Source of the DNA: Arthrobotrys musiformis
Lineage: Eukaryota > Ascomycota > Orbiliomycetes > Orbiliales > Orbiliaceae
NCBI GenBank assembly: GCA_036971715.1
Contig: JAVHJL010000006.1
Location: forward strand, 558,001 to 622,000
Reading direction: 5' to 3'
DNA: 64,000 nucleotides
In this document: positions 36,917 to 48,766 of the stretch, in pieces
How the letters are laid out: each line of letters starts with the position of its first letter
Numbering within the stretch: position 1 is the first letter of the stretch
Translations under genes and position numbers: made by a program
The notes under the pieces: model-generated
Databases searched by the model: none
What the model was told of the DNA's origin: nothing
The model's input: the letters and a program-made list of their open reading frames with translations, nothing else

Positions 36917-39900
36917 GGCGAGTTTAGCTGTAACTAATGGACTATTGGTTTCTCCCATTTGTTACTCCTACTTAATTCGAATGTCGGTATGGTATCCGAA
37001 GAGAATTTTGGAGACCGTACTATCTGGGCGAGCAATCCTTAGGCCGTCTTTTAGCTATTGAACCCACTTATGCATCAGAATCTTGACCTCACCCTCAAAT
37101 CCTCATGATCTCAACTGAATTTATCACAACTCGGGGTTGACTTTTAGGGACCAAAGTCCCACCAAGGCCGTTATAGGTTAATCAGGCTTTGATGCCTTAA
37201 CGAGTTTTTCATATCTTCACAAAGATCGATTGCGTCCCTTGACAGAACTGTCATTTCTTAAAAAAGTTTGAAGTATTAATGAGGTTCTTGTTCTTTAACC
37301 GGGTCTTAGCTTCAGCTTCAACTTCAAGCCTTCCTCAATGACCCAACCGATGGTATGTCAAACTAATTATCATGCTACTTTGCCACGGTTCTAGCTCGCA
37401 CAGGGACGTCTATGGGCGTGGGCTAGTCTGGATATATATTTGGATGTCGGCATGTCTTAAATTTGAGCATGTCTATATATTTCATGCGCCGCCATTAGTT
37501 GGGGTGGCTGATGGCGCTTAGGCGGGTACACTTGTATCTACTATAATCTTTGCATGACATGCGAGTAGAACCAGTAATGATTCACCCTTGATTTGAAAGA
37601 GAGCCTGGCTTCGGTGGGAATTCTCCAAGGCAATCTGAATCAGACTATTGTGTTGGATGTTGCATTTGTTATATATAAATTAATGAGATCTCAAGCCTTT
37701 CACTCACGATGAGGATAATTTAGTCGAAAGAGCCAATAGAAGCCCCAAGATCAATTATAAAATGCGCCATCACTGTTACAGATCCCATCATGCGCAGAGA
37801 GAGGCTTTTTATTCTGTACGCCCTTGGCTTGCTCGCCGTCCTCGCTGTCGCTGGATTGGGGTTTTCCCCCAACGCACCCGCTTAAGTCAACTTGGCGAAC
37901 CCTCGCCGATGAAGACATTCCCATAACGTACGCTTTACGTAAAACCTCACCTAAAGTGCCTCGCCGTCCGGCCCCAAAACAAAAGTCAAAGGGCAAGAAG
38001 CAAAATCGAGGAAATATTCCGAGGAAGATCTCTTGCTCCTGGCCACGCGAGAATTTAAGCTTAATATCTACCCGGACGGCGGATCTGAGATTCGCTAATC
38101 GTAGGCGTGAAAAGCGGGAAGGGCAGCTGCTTGGGAAGCCAAGCCGGGAATGGCGTATCATATCGACGACATCGAATGATGCCGGCCGCTCAACACTTCA
38201 ACTGCGAAGGTGACTTCTAGGCTTCGACTCCACGTTCCTTCGGCTTCAACCTTCGCGGTTCGGCACTTAGAGTGTAAAATCCTGCTGAGGAGGGAAATTA
38301 CCGGGGTTTTTCTTCGTCTTTCTTTTCTTAAGGGTGCTGAAGCAGGGAAGATTCCTATAAGAATGTTTGAATCCATCTCCAACTGCCTTTGCTTGTGTTC
38401 CCGTTACCCTTCTTCTGTGGCACCATAATCTTTCCAACCCAAATTTCATACTTGTGCAGCAGGCTTCCTGCATTTGGTGCACCGCGCCCATCCAACAGAA
38501 AGGATCCACATCACCAATATTCTTTGTCCGCCCCCCTTGCCTTCTGGAAACGTCGTATGGCCATATGGAACAGGAAAACCTTCTCTCTCTAAGTCGTCGA
38601 TTCCTCCCGATCTTAGTTGAGAAGAAAGGTCCAGGAAAAGAGAAATGGAATGTTGGAATGGACAGCTGCAGCTACGCGCGATGACAAGCATCCAACTGTT
38701 GGAAAATAATTCGCTACGGAATATCTACCGTATATCCGACGCTTGCTCGATCCTACTTCGACGGTTTCGATGTGAAAAAAATCCGACAGGACGGACAAGG
38801 CTTGGGGATTGGGGGGAACACAAATATGTGATCCCACGTCTTGGATATACCAGTTTTGATAGAAAAGACCAACCGCCACCGTTTTGGAACGTGAGGGCTA
38901 TTCTTCGGCACGAAATGTGTTGGGGCGGGTTTTTTGGAATCTGGGTTCCCTTTTTTCCCTTTCTCTTGAGGGTTCGGTTAGTTCACGGGAATACAAAGGG
39001 TGGTTCTACTTGGGTATGTTGGAAAACCCTTGTTGAGTGCTTTTCTGCTCCAAGACGAATTTGAAGCTTGCTTGGGTGATATGCACATATGTGTCCGGCG
39101 ATGTTCGCGTTCGCTTCTGGCATACAAATCGGGGCGGGAAGATCGAAGTGGGAAACAAAGGGCACAGGATGCTCGTAGATATCGGCAAACAGTAAGACGA
39201 ATTGGTCACAGAAACTCAGCTCTTGTCGATTTATAATATATTCTTGTTGGCGGAATGGAATAACTCGCACTTGGAAACCAGGCACATGACGATGTTGAGG
39301 AAGACGAGGACGGAGGGAAGAGGGGGCGTCTACAGACGAAACCCGGGTACCGAAGGCTTTAGTTAAAGTTAAGTTTTTCCAAGGGAAAAACTCCGACTTC
39401 ACCCGGACCCTTAGATCGGCCTTTGAACTTTACGTTATCAACGTTTAGATAATCGTGATTTCAAAACGCTTGTGGGAATTATTCCGAATATCTCTATCAC
39501 GAACCCTTTTCGTTTTCCTTCGTAGTTTGCAAATTGCTGTTCGATTTGTGATTAGAATTTCAGTTCCCACTCGCAAATATCGTTTTCTACGCTGCGCTCG
39601 GTTCGACTCGACTCGACTCGAGCCCAAGTCCAAGTCCTGGAAAATGCCTTGTCGGTCTCCCATCCAAACGAGACGGTTGTATGATATGTTGTGATGATCA
39701 CTACCAAAAGAAATCAAGTTTTTTGAAATCACTCAGAGATGCAATACAATAGCCGTGTTCAAGGGCCTAAAAGGTTCGCCTATTGGAACCAGGTGGTTGC
39801 ATTTCAACCGCCATAGGAGAAACAGGTCATGCTCGTCATTTCATATGATCGTGGTTCGCACACCTTATCTCGGAATAGACGTGCCTCATAAGCGACAGGG

Positions 39901-42131
39901 AATTCTCTTCGGCGACCTCCCATAGCGCGGCGATGGGTACGAGGAACCTTAGCTTTTTGGAATTGTGGAGTAACTTTCAGTGCGCTGTGGAGCAACTTTT
40001 TTTTAGTAGGTGAGTCTTGAAATTAAAAGAGGTATTACACAGGTATCGCGCATATACCTAATTTACTAGTATAGCGGTACTGTCAGTACATACATACAAC
40101 GTATGGAACTTTCCCTCCTGCAGACCCAAATTACTTGTGAAAAGCAACCAGAATTGTATATGGCATGGTAATTTTGGGAGAAGAAAAAAAGTGCATGGGG
40201 ATGGGGGTCACCATACATTTGCATCCAGATCCACCCGTCTGCAGGCCTTCGACGCAGGCCAAGATCTTTCCTTATCTTTGTGGCGTTCCTTAGCTAGCAT
40301 TTGCCAGCCAAACGGCTAGCCTTCTCAACCCCAACGCGCCGTCTTGGCAGGTCATTTCAGCCTATAAGAGCATGGGAATTCCTTATCTTTGAAGGTTTCA
40401 AACTAAAAGGCAGTTCGATGTCAACATGTTTCGTTCTTGGTCTTTTGCTTTTCGCCTCATGACATGCATTCTTTTGCTTCTGCCAGTTCGCTTCTTCGAT
40501 CAATCGCGCGTCGTCGATTGGATATCCTTGCTGGCTTAGTACAGCTTGGCCCCTCATTTTATAGGGAAAGTTCGTGGTAGACATCGAAAATAGGATATTT
40601 AAGGATAGTTAATCATGCCAGTTAATCGTAAAGAATTCAATCGGCGAGGACGATATCTGCTAAAAGAAACGAAAAGAAACTGGGTTTGTTAATTCGCGTG
40701 TCTAGTCTTGTACCGAGCTATCCGGATTACATGCATGCCCATTTTCTGCCTTGGACAAAATGCGGTTCGGAAAGTGCTGGGCACGTTTTCTCGGATATCG
40801 AAACGTGTTATGTGATGTTCTCCAGTGGCGGGCAAATGGTGGGATGAGACATGTTGAAGCTTCTAGTTCTCTTTTCACAAGCCTTTGTTGGATTTGAGGA
40901 TTCCGGGATGGAGAATCAGGATATCCTTATCTATGAAACCTATTTCGCCGTTGTCATTTTGTTTGTCGTTGCTCCGAAAGTTAGATATGCGCGGCCGGAT
41001 CTGGGACAATTCTCACGAATCTATGCTTCTAAGGAGTCTAGAAGCCCACGATTACAGAGTATGCGGTTAGTTTTTATATCGAAGCATCTTTTTAAAACCA
41101 AAAAAAATAGAAGAGAGGGCTTTTTCGAGGAGGGTTAATTCATCTATATGAGGCTGGCAACGGTCTGAAAGCGTGTAGCATGCATGTATCGAATGCCTTC
41201 CTTATCTTCTCGAGGCCTTCCCAATTGCAAATATTAAATTATAGTTGGGTTTGCTTTTTCCGGCCATGTTTTCTTCTTTTCTTGGTTGTGCCATGCAATG
41301 TCGCTTTCGCCTGTCCATGTCGAGAGGCTTTCGGGACTTTGCAGTTGGATTGAATACATTCGAACCATCCATAACAGGTTGACTGGCTCGCGATTCGTGG
41401 GAACGGAAATGGAGAAGCCAAGCCCATGTAAGTGGGCCACTTCCTTCGATGTCTTTCATACATATTTTGGGGGTCTACCGTGCTTGCATACTAAGTATGT
41501 AGCTAGGACGAATACCGTGTAGTATAGAACCCCTGGTCGGTCGTGCGTGTGCCTCAGCGCCCGCCAAAGCTAAAATGTCGCTGATTATGATCCTAACGCT
41601 ACCACAGCCGGCGCTGATATTGCGATATTCCGTAGACTTTAATAATAAATTTTATCAAAAAGTAAAAACCAGAGGGACGATGAGGGGAATGATAACTTAC
41701 CAGATATGTGTGACCTGACTTGCGACAGGTACATACAGATATCCACCCATACCTACCTGTATGTCTCAAGTGCGAGTGTGTGTCCTGTGTATGTATTTTC
41801 TTATACATGGGAACCTTCCCTCAGGGCTTATCCATCAGGAAAAAGAAAGGAAACTGGCTTGCTTTGAGGCTTCGGTATTTTCCCAAGGATATCTCTAGGC
41901 TGTCTGCCGTGGTCGCTATCATATATAATCTGGACCCTGATCCCATCCTCCTTTCGTTCTTTTTCTACTTTCCCCTCCATCCCATCTCGGCCAGTTCCAC
42001 CAACGCCATTTCATCCCTCGGCCATCACGAAGGAGGTAGTATCAACGTCTTCACCGTCTTGTACTACTTTACCTGTATCGATTCCTTTTCCTACTGCCGA
42101 TAAATATTAGAGTCTGTTCGAAAACCCAGCT
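36917..42131. other. 5.2 kb gene-poor stretch
   Basis: No recognisable gene. Several frames of 110-140 codons occur on both strands between 37.7 and 39.4 kb (for example 38645-39064 plus and 38983-39402 minus), but they overlap each other and show no domain. A short TCGAC tandem lies at about 39603-39620. The last 500 bases are the promoter of the ammonium transporter gene. Confidence 0.5.
41652..42103. promoter_or_regulatory. cluster of HGATAR (AreA/NIT2-type) sites before the ammonium transporter
   Basis: Four matches to the GATA-factor core lie within 480 bases of the start codon: TTATCA 41652-41657, TGATAA 41690-41695, CTATCA 41916-41921 and CGATAA 42098-42103. Nitrogen-catabolite GATA factors (AreA in Aspergillus, NIT2 in Neurospora) are known to activate ammonium transporter genes. 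About one or two such sites are expected by chance in this length, so the enrichment is modest. Confidence 0.3.
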
Positions 42132-43735
42132 ATGTCGGCTGAGGAGCCAACAATTGACCTCTCGGTCTACGGACTCGATGGAGGTGATTCTAAAAATGGT
42201 AGGTCTTTTTTGCGGATATCCTTGGTTCAAGCGAGGGAGGGGTAATATTAATAACTGTCGATAGTTACCATCGCTGCTGCGATGAATGCGCAATATAACC
42301 GTGGCGATCTCGCCTGGGTTCTTGTTGCCGCAGTCTTGGTCTGGCTCATGATTCCAGGTGTCGGTTTGCTATATGCCGGATTATCGAGACGACATGCCTC
42401 TGCTGCCCAGCTTTGGCAGAGTTTGGTCGCTGTCGGAATTGTCACATTCCAATGGTAAGTTTCAAGAACAGTAGCAACACTGGTAAATTGATCATCATGG
42501 CCGGTATCTAACCGCAATTGGCCTATTCTAGGTTTTTCTGGGGCTACTCCTTGACTTTCTCGCATTCTGCCAACGACTTTATTGGTGACTTGAAGAACTT
42601 CGGCTCGATGCACGTTCTTGGCGCTCCATCCGTTGGTTCCAGCTTGGTTCCAGATATCCTCTTCTACTTCTTCCAGCTTGTCTTCGCCTGTGTTACCGGT
42701 GTCATCATGTTGGGCGGTGCTGTCGAACGTGGCCGTCTCCTCCCATCTATGGTCTTCCTCTTCATCTGGACCACCATTGTCTATGATCCTATTGCCTGCT
42801 GGACCTGGAACGGATCCGGTTGGTTGTTCAAGCTCGGATCTCTCGACTTCGCTGGTGGTGGACCAGTCCACATGTCTTCTGGTGCAGGTGCCCTTGCCTA
42901 TGCCTTGATGGTTGGCCGTAGAACTGGTGATCACGGTGGAAGAATGCCTCACTACAAGCCAGGAAACGTTTTCTTCGTCGCCCTCGGAACAATCTTCCTC
43001 TGGTTCGGCTGGTTCGGCTTCAACGGTGGTTCCGCCGTCAACATGTCCCTCCGCGCCATCTACGCTGCCGTCAACACCAACCTTGCTGCCTCCTGCGGTG
43101 CCCTCACTTTCTGCATCATTGATTACTTCCGCAAGGGTCAGAAATGGTCGATTGTGTCACTTTGCTCCGGTGCCATCGCTGGTCTAGTTGGTATCACCCC
43201 AGCTTGTGGTTACGTCCCGATCTATACCGCTGTCCCAATTGGTGTTCTCGCCGCCGCTGCCTGCAACTTTGCCTTCGACCTCAAGCATGTCCTCAAGATC
43301 GACGACGGTCTCGATGTTTTTGCTCTTCACGGTGTTGGTGGATTTGTTGGAAACGTCCTTACCGGTCTCTTCGCCGCCGACTACATTGCCGCTCTCGACG
43401 GTGCTAGCGAAATCGATGGTGGTTGGTTGAACCAGAACTACATCCAGCTTGGATACCAGCTCGCTGGCTGTGTTGCCATCCTTGCCTACGCTTTCACTGT
43501 TACCTGTCTCATTCTCTTCGTTCTTGACAAGATCCCCGGCCTCGATCTCCGACTTCCATCTGAATTCGAGGAGAAGGGTATTGATCACTACGATATGGGT
43601 GAGATGCTCTTGGAGTACGGACTCATGGAAGTTCTCGAGGCTGGTGTTGAAGCCAAGCGCCACTCCAAGGTCCCAGAGGCTGCCGCACCATCTTCGGACG
43701 GTGATGACGCTGCCCAGGTAGAAGCGAAGCCGTAG
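42132..43735 (+). CDS. ammonium transporter, Amt/Mep family
   Basis: Exons 42132-42198, 42265-42454 and 42532-43735 give 486 residues, the usual Mep length. The protein imports ammonium across the plasma membrane as a trimer of 11-helix subunits. The N-terminal part shows GDLAWVLVAAVLVWLMIPGV and YAGLSRR, and the family signature DFAGGGPVHMSSGAGALAYA is complete. The pore 'twin-His' pair is present: H199 in GGGPVHMSSG and H352 in FALHGVGG, 153 residues apart, close to the spacing of yeast Mep2 (H194/H348). Yeast Mep1 and Mep3 have Glu at the first position, so this is of the Mep2-like histidine type, which in yeast also signals filamentous growth. The C-terminal cytosolic tail (KGIDHYDMGEMLLEYG) resembles the regulatory tail of the family. 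Substrate class is certain; a signalling role is inference. Confidence 0.96.
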
Positions 43736-44347
43736 ATTGATCGACTTCATCTTGGGTTTTTGTTTTCGCTTTTCCGTCGAACATGATTACGGACTTCTTC
43801 TTTTTTTAATTGCCTACAATCATGTCTATAACTCCTTTTAGTCTCTACTATGCATTTACACGTGCTGGTCTACACTCTTAATTCAGATAGCGCTTTTTCA
43901 TATATAGTATAATGGAAGGCTATATTTTCTCAAGCAAATATTCATTTTTCAAATCGTAGAATACATCTTCTTAGAATGCTCACTTTCAGGAAATTGAGAC
44001 TGGTAGATTCGTCACGGCGAAACCCACGGCGTGGTCCCAATCCGGTACTACTTCGCCGTGACATGTCTATAGACGCGACTCGACCACGCCGGATACGCTT
44101 CCATTTCAAATTTAACATAAGCACTACTAGATTCGAGGAAACTACTGCACGCGGCCTCGTATACTGACCTTCTGAGGTAGCAACGTGCGCAACTGCCATA
44201 TACTATGACGTATAATCGACGGCCCTCACTCAGCACTAACTACTTTTATCGATAAGGAGAGTACGGATTCGCTGGACTTGGTAGAGTCTAGATGCCTAGC
44301 TAAATATAACAGTAGCTGGCTGACGGTTTGTACGAGGGGTCTCTTTC

Positions 44348-44545
44348 CTATTCCAAAGCGTCAACGATCTTTAGATCCTTAATCACTGCATTTAGAACAA
44401 TACAGTGGGGATATGTTAACATGTTGCACGTTGGAATGTCGCTGGTGACACGAGCTGGAGTTCCCGTTCGAGCTGAGCCCCGCTGAAGATCGGCGGCAGG
44501 AATCATGTGTTGTTGTGTTGGCGCCGACACCGGCTTGGCATCCAT
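44348..44545 (-). CDS. possible 65-residue protein
   Basis: Minus-strand frame from an ATG in good context (ccaaaATGGATGCC) to TAG at 44348, beginning MDAKPVSAPTQQHMIPAADL. Composition is balanced, with two cysteines in NMLTYPHCIV and IPTCNM, and codons look more like the confident genes here than most short frames do. It has no hydrophobic signal and no recognised motif. It may be a small gene, a first exon or chance. Confidence 0.25.
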   Translation of the reverse strand: MDAKPVSAPTQQHMIPAADLQRGSARTGTPARVTSDIPTCNMLTYPHCIVLNAVIKDLKIVDALE

Positions 44546-45908
44546 TTTGGGGGTTGGACGAGATCTATTACGTTTTCTTGTTTGTCATAATCTTCAAAAA
44601 ATAAGTTCGTGAACTTCCCTTTGATATCGGGATTAAAAGGGACAGGCTGTTCGGAAATTCGGAATAGATGTTATTGGCTACTGTTGTTCGTTTTCTGAAA
44701 CATAAGCATTTTTAATCTTTGATGTCTTTTTTTTTTTTTTTTTTTGGTTTGCGATAATTGGGATTTGTGACGGGAAGTTTGAACTGGCGGCTGGAGAGAC
44801 TCGGTTCGAAAGGGTACGTGTAATAACCAGGCGGTCGTATCAGACGCAGAGTTTAGGAGGTTTCCTGAGTATTAGTAAATCGTCTAGTATTCCGAGACCC
44901 GTATGGGAAGCTCTGTTAGGCATAATTCGGTGGCATTGATTTGTGGGTATGTAGGGAACTGCACTGATTAGTGAGTATACTAACGTCAACAAAAGCACCT
45001 CGAAGAGAAATTGCAACAAAAGGAGGAGCCCATTTCGATTTTTCTGCAAGATAGAGAAAAATCGCTTGTGGACGGCGACCTGGATTAATTATAGACTTTT
45101 TTACGTAGTACTTCCTTTTGTCATTTTGATACGAAAGGTCCTTTGGTGTTTTCTGGGCCCTATCAAAACCGGGGGAAGTCTTATCGCACACGATAACTTA
45201 ATGTTGTTGTCAGCTCTCGTGAAATGTGGGTGCCTGGATAGCCGTCCTGCTGTTGTGGCTAGGGTACCTGTGGGTCTTTTTCGGTGCACAACGCAGAGAG
45301 ATAACGGATGTCCCTCTGGGAGAATATCATGCTTGGTTGCTGTTTCTCTAATCGAACATCCTCGAGGGGACTAATCTACAGCATGCAGGTGAAGAGGGGT
45401 TCGACATGTTTGCACAAGTACTTGCTAGCGCTCGTGTCGAAGTTGCCATATTAGCTGTTGTAGCTATCCGCTGTCATCCATGGATTCGGTATATACTAGC
45501 CCCCCTCCCCCCTCCCCTCGCATTTATTATCGCCTTATCTCTATGCCGCCGTATTAAACTTAAGTGCTCCCCTGCCCCTGCTACAACAAGAGACGCCGTT
45601 GTCGATCAGTACATGTAGACGGAGCATGCAGCAATTAACTGCATATAATTAACACGTGCCTCGACTTTCGTTTTTGATTTCTGGAACATGTTGACATTTC
45701 GCTCTTGGTGTAATTGGGGGTGGTCCCTGCAGGAATATCTTAAACTTGGAAAAGATCCTCGCCGTTTAGATCTCCGATCGGGGATCGATTCTGTGTTACA
45801 TGAGGTACGGAGCTGAGTACATGATTTGTAGTTCTAGATCTTGTAGTTTGATAGATTTGGTGGATTTGTATGACGTTAGCTTTTATGAACTTGGAGGTAT
45901 GTAGAAAT

Positions 45909-46615
45909 AAGTACTTAAGTACTTCTTGATCTGGTGCCGAGACAACTTGTTGATATATATGTCTAAGACTGGTCTAGCAGCGCTAGCTAGTACGGGGTTT
46001 TCGTCTAAGACTATAGGATGGTAAGACCGCTGCTAGATGTAAAACCATAGGCAAGTACGTTCAATACTTAAGTACCAGTACTTATTTAAGTGTGCAACGT
46101 AGCTCGTGACTACTTAGGTATCTTACTTGCCTACACGGGGGTAACTTGCCGGAAGGATATCCGTTACTCTACCCCTAGGGCCCCATAACATCTGAAATAT
46201 TGTCTCGACCTAGTCTCGTACCTAGACGTCACCTTTAACCAGAACGTCTATGATCCCTGAGCTAACGGATGCAACATCTTAGTGCTAGCACTTGTCTCGT
46301 ACCCAGCTAGCACTAGATCTAGAGTTGACTCGGCCCCTTTCGGGCCGGCTAATATATCGTAGATGCTAGCGGCTCGGATACTTAGGTACCCCATTAGCCG
46401 ACAGATACTACACTATCTTATTGAGCTACCCAGAACTAGTGCTGGTGGGTATATACACGGGTATATAACATGCAATGAGAATTACTGGTTTAGCTGTTAC
46501 TTAGTCTAGTCAGAAGGCTGTTACTATTGTTGTTTGAGCTAGAGTTGACTAGTTGTGCGTGGATTAACCACACCCTAGTTATAAAGCACCCTTGTGGTCT
46601 GGGTACGAGACAAGT
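45909..46615. repeat. palindrome-rich region with 17-bp inverted repeat
   Basis: A perfect 16-base palindrome (aagtacttaagtactt) lies at 45909-45924 and a related one (tacttaagta) at 46065-46074. A 10-bp inverted repeat (tctagcagcg / cgctgctaga) at 45973-45982 and 46028-46037 can fold into a hairpin, and gtctaagact is repeated at 45961 and 46003. A perfect 17-bp inverted repeat, acttgtctcgtacccag at 46290-46306 and its complement at 46599-46615, bounds 326 bases, the size of a short non-autonomous element. Partial copies of the same word occur near 45932 and 46201. No target-site duplication is evident and there is no coding frame. Confidence 0.6.
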
Positions 46616-48253
46616 TATAAAGTTGGCACAGATTAATTTCTAAAAGGTTCTCAAGTGTGCTTATGAAGATGAGACTCTGAAATCAGTTATAATACCCGAG
46701 CCCTTCGACAACATGAGGAATCGATATATCGATATCCACTACTAGCTACTCAGTGTTGTAGCTAGAGGGCCAAATTTCAACGTCGTGTCAATTGATCAAT
46801 GTGGCTGGCAACGCGACAAAGATAACCCAAGGCACCAGCTTGATAGATAGGTACTTCTAAACATTTTGTATCCTAACAGGCTACTGGCTCAGGAGCTTAA
46901 AAATGTTAATTGGAGGCAGCAGGGGAAACAATGACCAAAGACCCTTGCGTGTTCAAGCCTTCTGATATTTCTTCTAGCTACCAAGACTCTAGATTGTGAG
47001 TATACCATGTCTCGCTTCGAAGCAGGAGTACAATTGAGCCTATAAGACTGCACCAAGATCACGAATGTAACCATCAGAGGAAGATATTTATTTCTCTCTA
47101 TCAAATCTAGGTGTCGATTGGAAGCATAGAAAATATATCAGTTGACCGACAGACTTCGACGTAACATGGTGGCTTTCGGCCTCGCCCGACTAATCGCTTT
47201 GGGTAAGATTAGACGACGAGATGTTTGCTAGGTGCGTAGTCCAAGAAGCCCAGGCTTCCATGGCCAATTGAACCCTTTTAGATAGAAGCAGCTTTACTAT
47301 GATCTGGCACCTGTATGATAAAGTTTATGCTGATTATCCGTCCTTCCGATCCCCGTAAGGCTTAAGCTTATGACAGTGCTAATAATGACTCTCGGTTATC
47401 CCCTTCGAGAAGCATTCCGCGAGCTGGGGCTGCATGGAACCCTTTCTGGACCATTCAGCGAGCTAGATCTCTCGATATCATGTCATAATGCATACTTGGC
47501 AGGCTCCGAACTGCGCGAAAAAAATTCAGACTCTGCGCCGCCTATTTGTGCAACGGGAGGGCTCCACAAGAGCTAGAGCTCCACAGTCTCTTTTGGGGAT
47601 AATTCTTCCAGCCGAAGTTCTAATTATGTAACCACGCTAACCTTTACTGGCTACTTTGATTTTTCCAGCCTATGGGAAGCAAGGAAATCTTGCAACACAG
47701 AATATCCAACAGTAAGAGGTGCGTATGCGGTATGCTTGTGGCGTTTCTTGGGTGTCAGTGATTTTTTTATGTTGGTTGAAACTGTGGGGAAGACCTCTCC
47801 GCGGATGCTTCGAATGCGAGATGACGATGTAGATATCCGCGAGGTGCATGTTGAAGGCTTTGACGTTACTTCCGGTAGAATTTTCTCTGCATGCATGAAT
47901 TAGGTTTCCTCGCATCTTGCGGTTTGCGACTGGTCCGGCGAGCCCTACGGCTATCTCGAAACCCCAGGCTTGGCGAGAAGATTGCGGACGATGTTGAACT
48001 TCAGTATCGGCCTTCTCCTTCGAAATATGGCCGACGAAAAGGTATAAGAGAGGCGCGACCCTCTCGTAGTGTTTGAATTTTTTATTATCATCATCAGCAT
48101 CAGCATCAAACAGCCCTCGCTTCAAACATTCCAAATTTCAATACTATCCAATCGTTAAAGATTCTTAACAGTCTCATATCGAGCTTACAAACTTCAATTA
48201 CTTTATAATCTTAATCCAATATATTTACTACTCCACCTTTAATATCATCAAAA

Positions 48254-48766
48254 ATGCCTTCCTTCACTCAAATCGTTGCCCTCTCCGTCGCTGCTCTCGC
48301 AGCCACTGTCTCCGCCACCCCAGTCGACAACCTCGCCACTCGCGATGTCAACATCTGCTGGGGAAAAGGTTCCAACGGCACTGATGCCTACTACCACGCG
48401 ACTCCTGCCCGCTGCCTCAAAGTCCACTACGAAGACTCCTTCACCGCACCATTCACCATTGCCCAATCCGGCGTCCCAGCCTTCCAACTCGTCACCGAGA
48501 CTCACCAAACTTTCGGCCCAATGCACTGCTGCAACTCCTGCAAGGCCGCCGATAACTGCATCGGTTGGCAAATCATGGCCAACTGCGACTGCGTCCTTTG
48601 GAAGGCTCCATCCCTCGTTGGCGCTGAGAATGTTCTCGGTGTTTGGGCTGAGGATGGGCCGTATCAGAACAAGACCGGTTCTTTCCACCGTGGACCATCT
48701 TTCCCTGTTGCTCCAAACTTCTTTGGAAATACCAAGTTCACTGTTCCACAGGCGGTTAAGAATTAG
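48254..48766 (+). CDS. small secreted cysteine-rich protein, 170 aa
   Basis: Single exon from caaaaATGCC to TAG. Residues 1-21 are a clear signal peptide with probable cleavage after VSA, followed by a short propeptide-like stretch ending LATR. The mature chain has eight cysteines (C35, C54, C92, C93, C96, C102, C111, C113), six of them clustered in HCCNSCKAADNC and ANCDC, consistent with several disulfides, and two N-glycosylation sequons (N41, N139). Aromatic residues are frequent. The cysteine cluster loosely recalls Apple/PAN-type modules, but that is not established. The strongly biased, pyrimidine-ending codons (many GCC, CTC, AAC) suggest high expression. Secretion is well supported; a role in wall, adhesion or host interaction is unknown. 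Confidence 0.88.
   Translation: MPSFTQIVALSVAALAATVSATPVDNLATRDVNICWGKGSNGTDAYYHATPARCLKVHYEDSFTAPFTIAQSGVPAFQLVTETHQTFGPMHCCNSCKAADNCIGWQIMANCDCVLWKAPSLVGAENVLGVWAEDGPYQNKTGSFHRGPSFPVAPNFFGNTKFTVPQAVKN

Larger units (their letters stand above)
43736..48253. other. 4.5 kb gene-poor stretch
   Basis: No established gene. It contains a possible microprotein at 44348-44545 (minus), a T19 run at 44727-44745 and a palindrome-rich repeat region at about 45909-46615 (both listed). The last 150 bases are the AT-rich leader of the secreted-protein gene at 48254. Confidence 0.5.

Noticed and set aside
38645..39402. Opposed 139-codon frames at 38645-39064 (+) and 38983-39402 (-)
   Set aside because: They overlap, change composition along their length, and show no domain, signal or intron structure.
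42248..43750. Long antisense frames (234 and 188 codons) over the ammonium transporter
   Set aside because: Shadows of a highly codon-biased gene; no independent evidence.
47670..48134. Minus-strand 154-codon frame upstream of the secreted protein gene
   Set aside because: TTG start and location in the leader or promoter of the convincing plus-strand gene; no domain.
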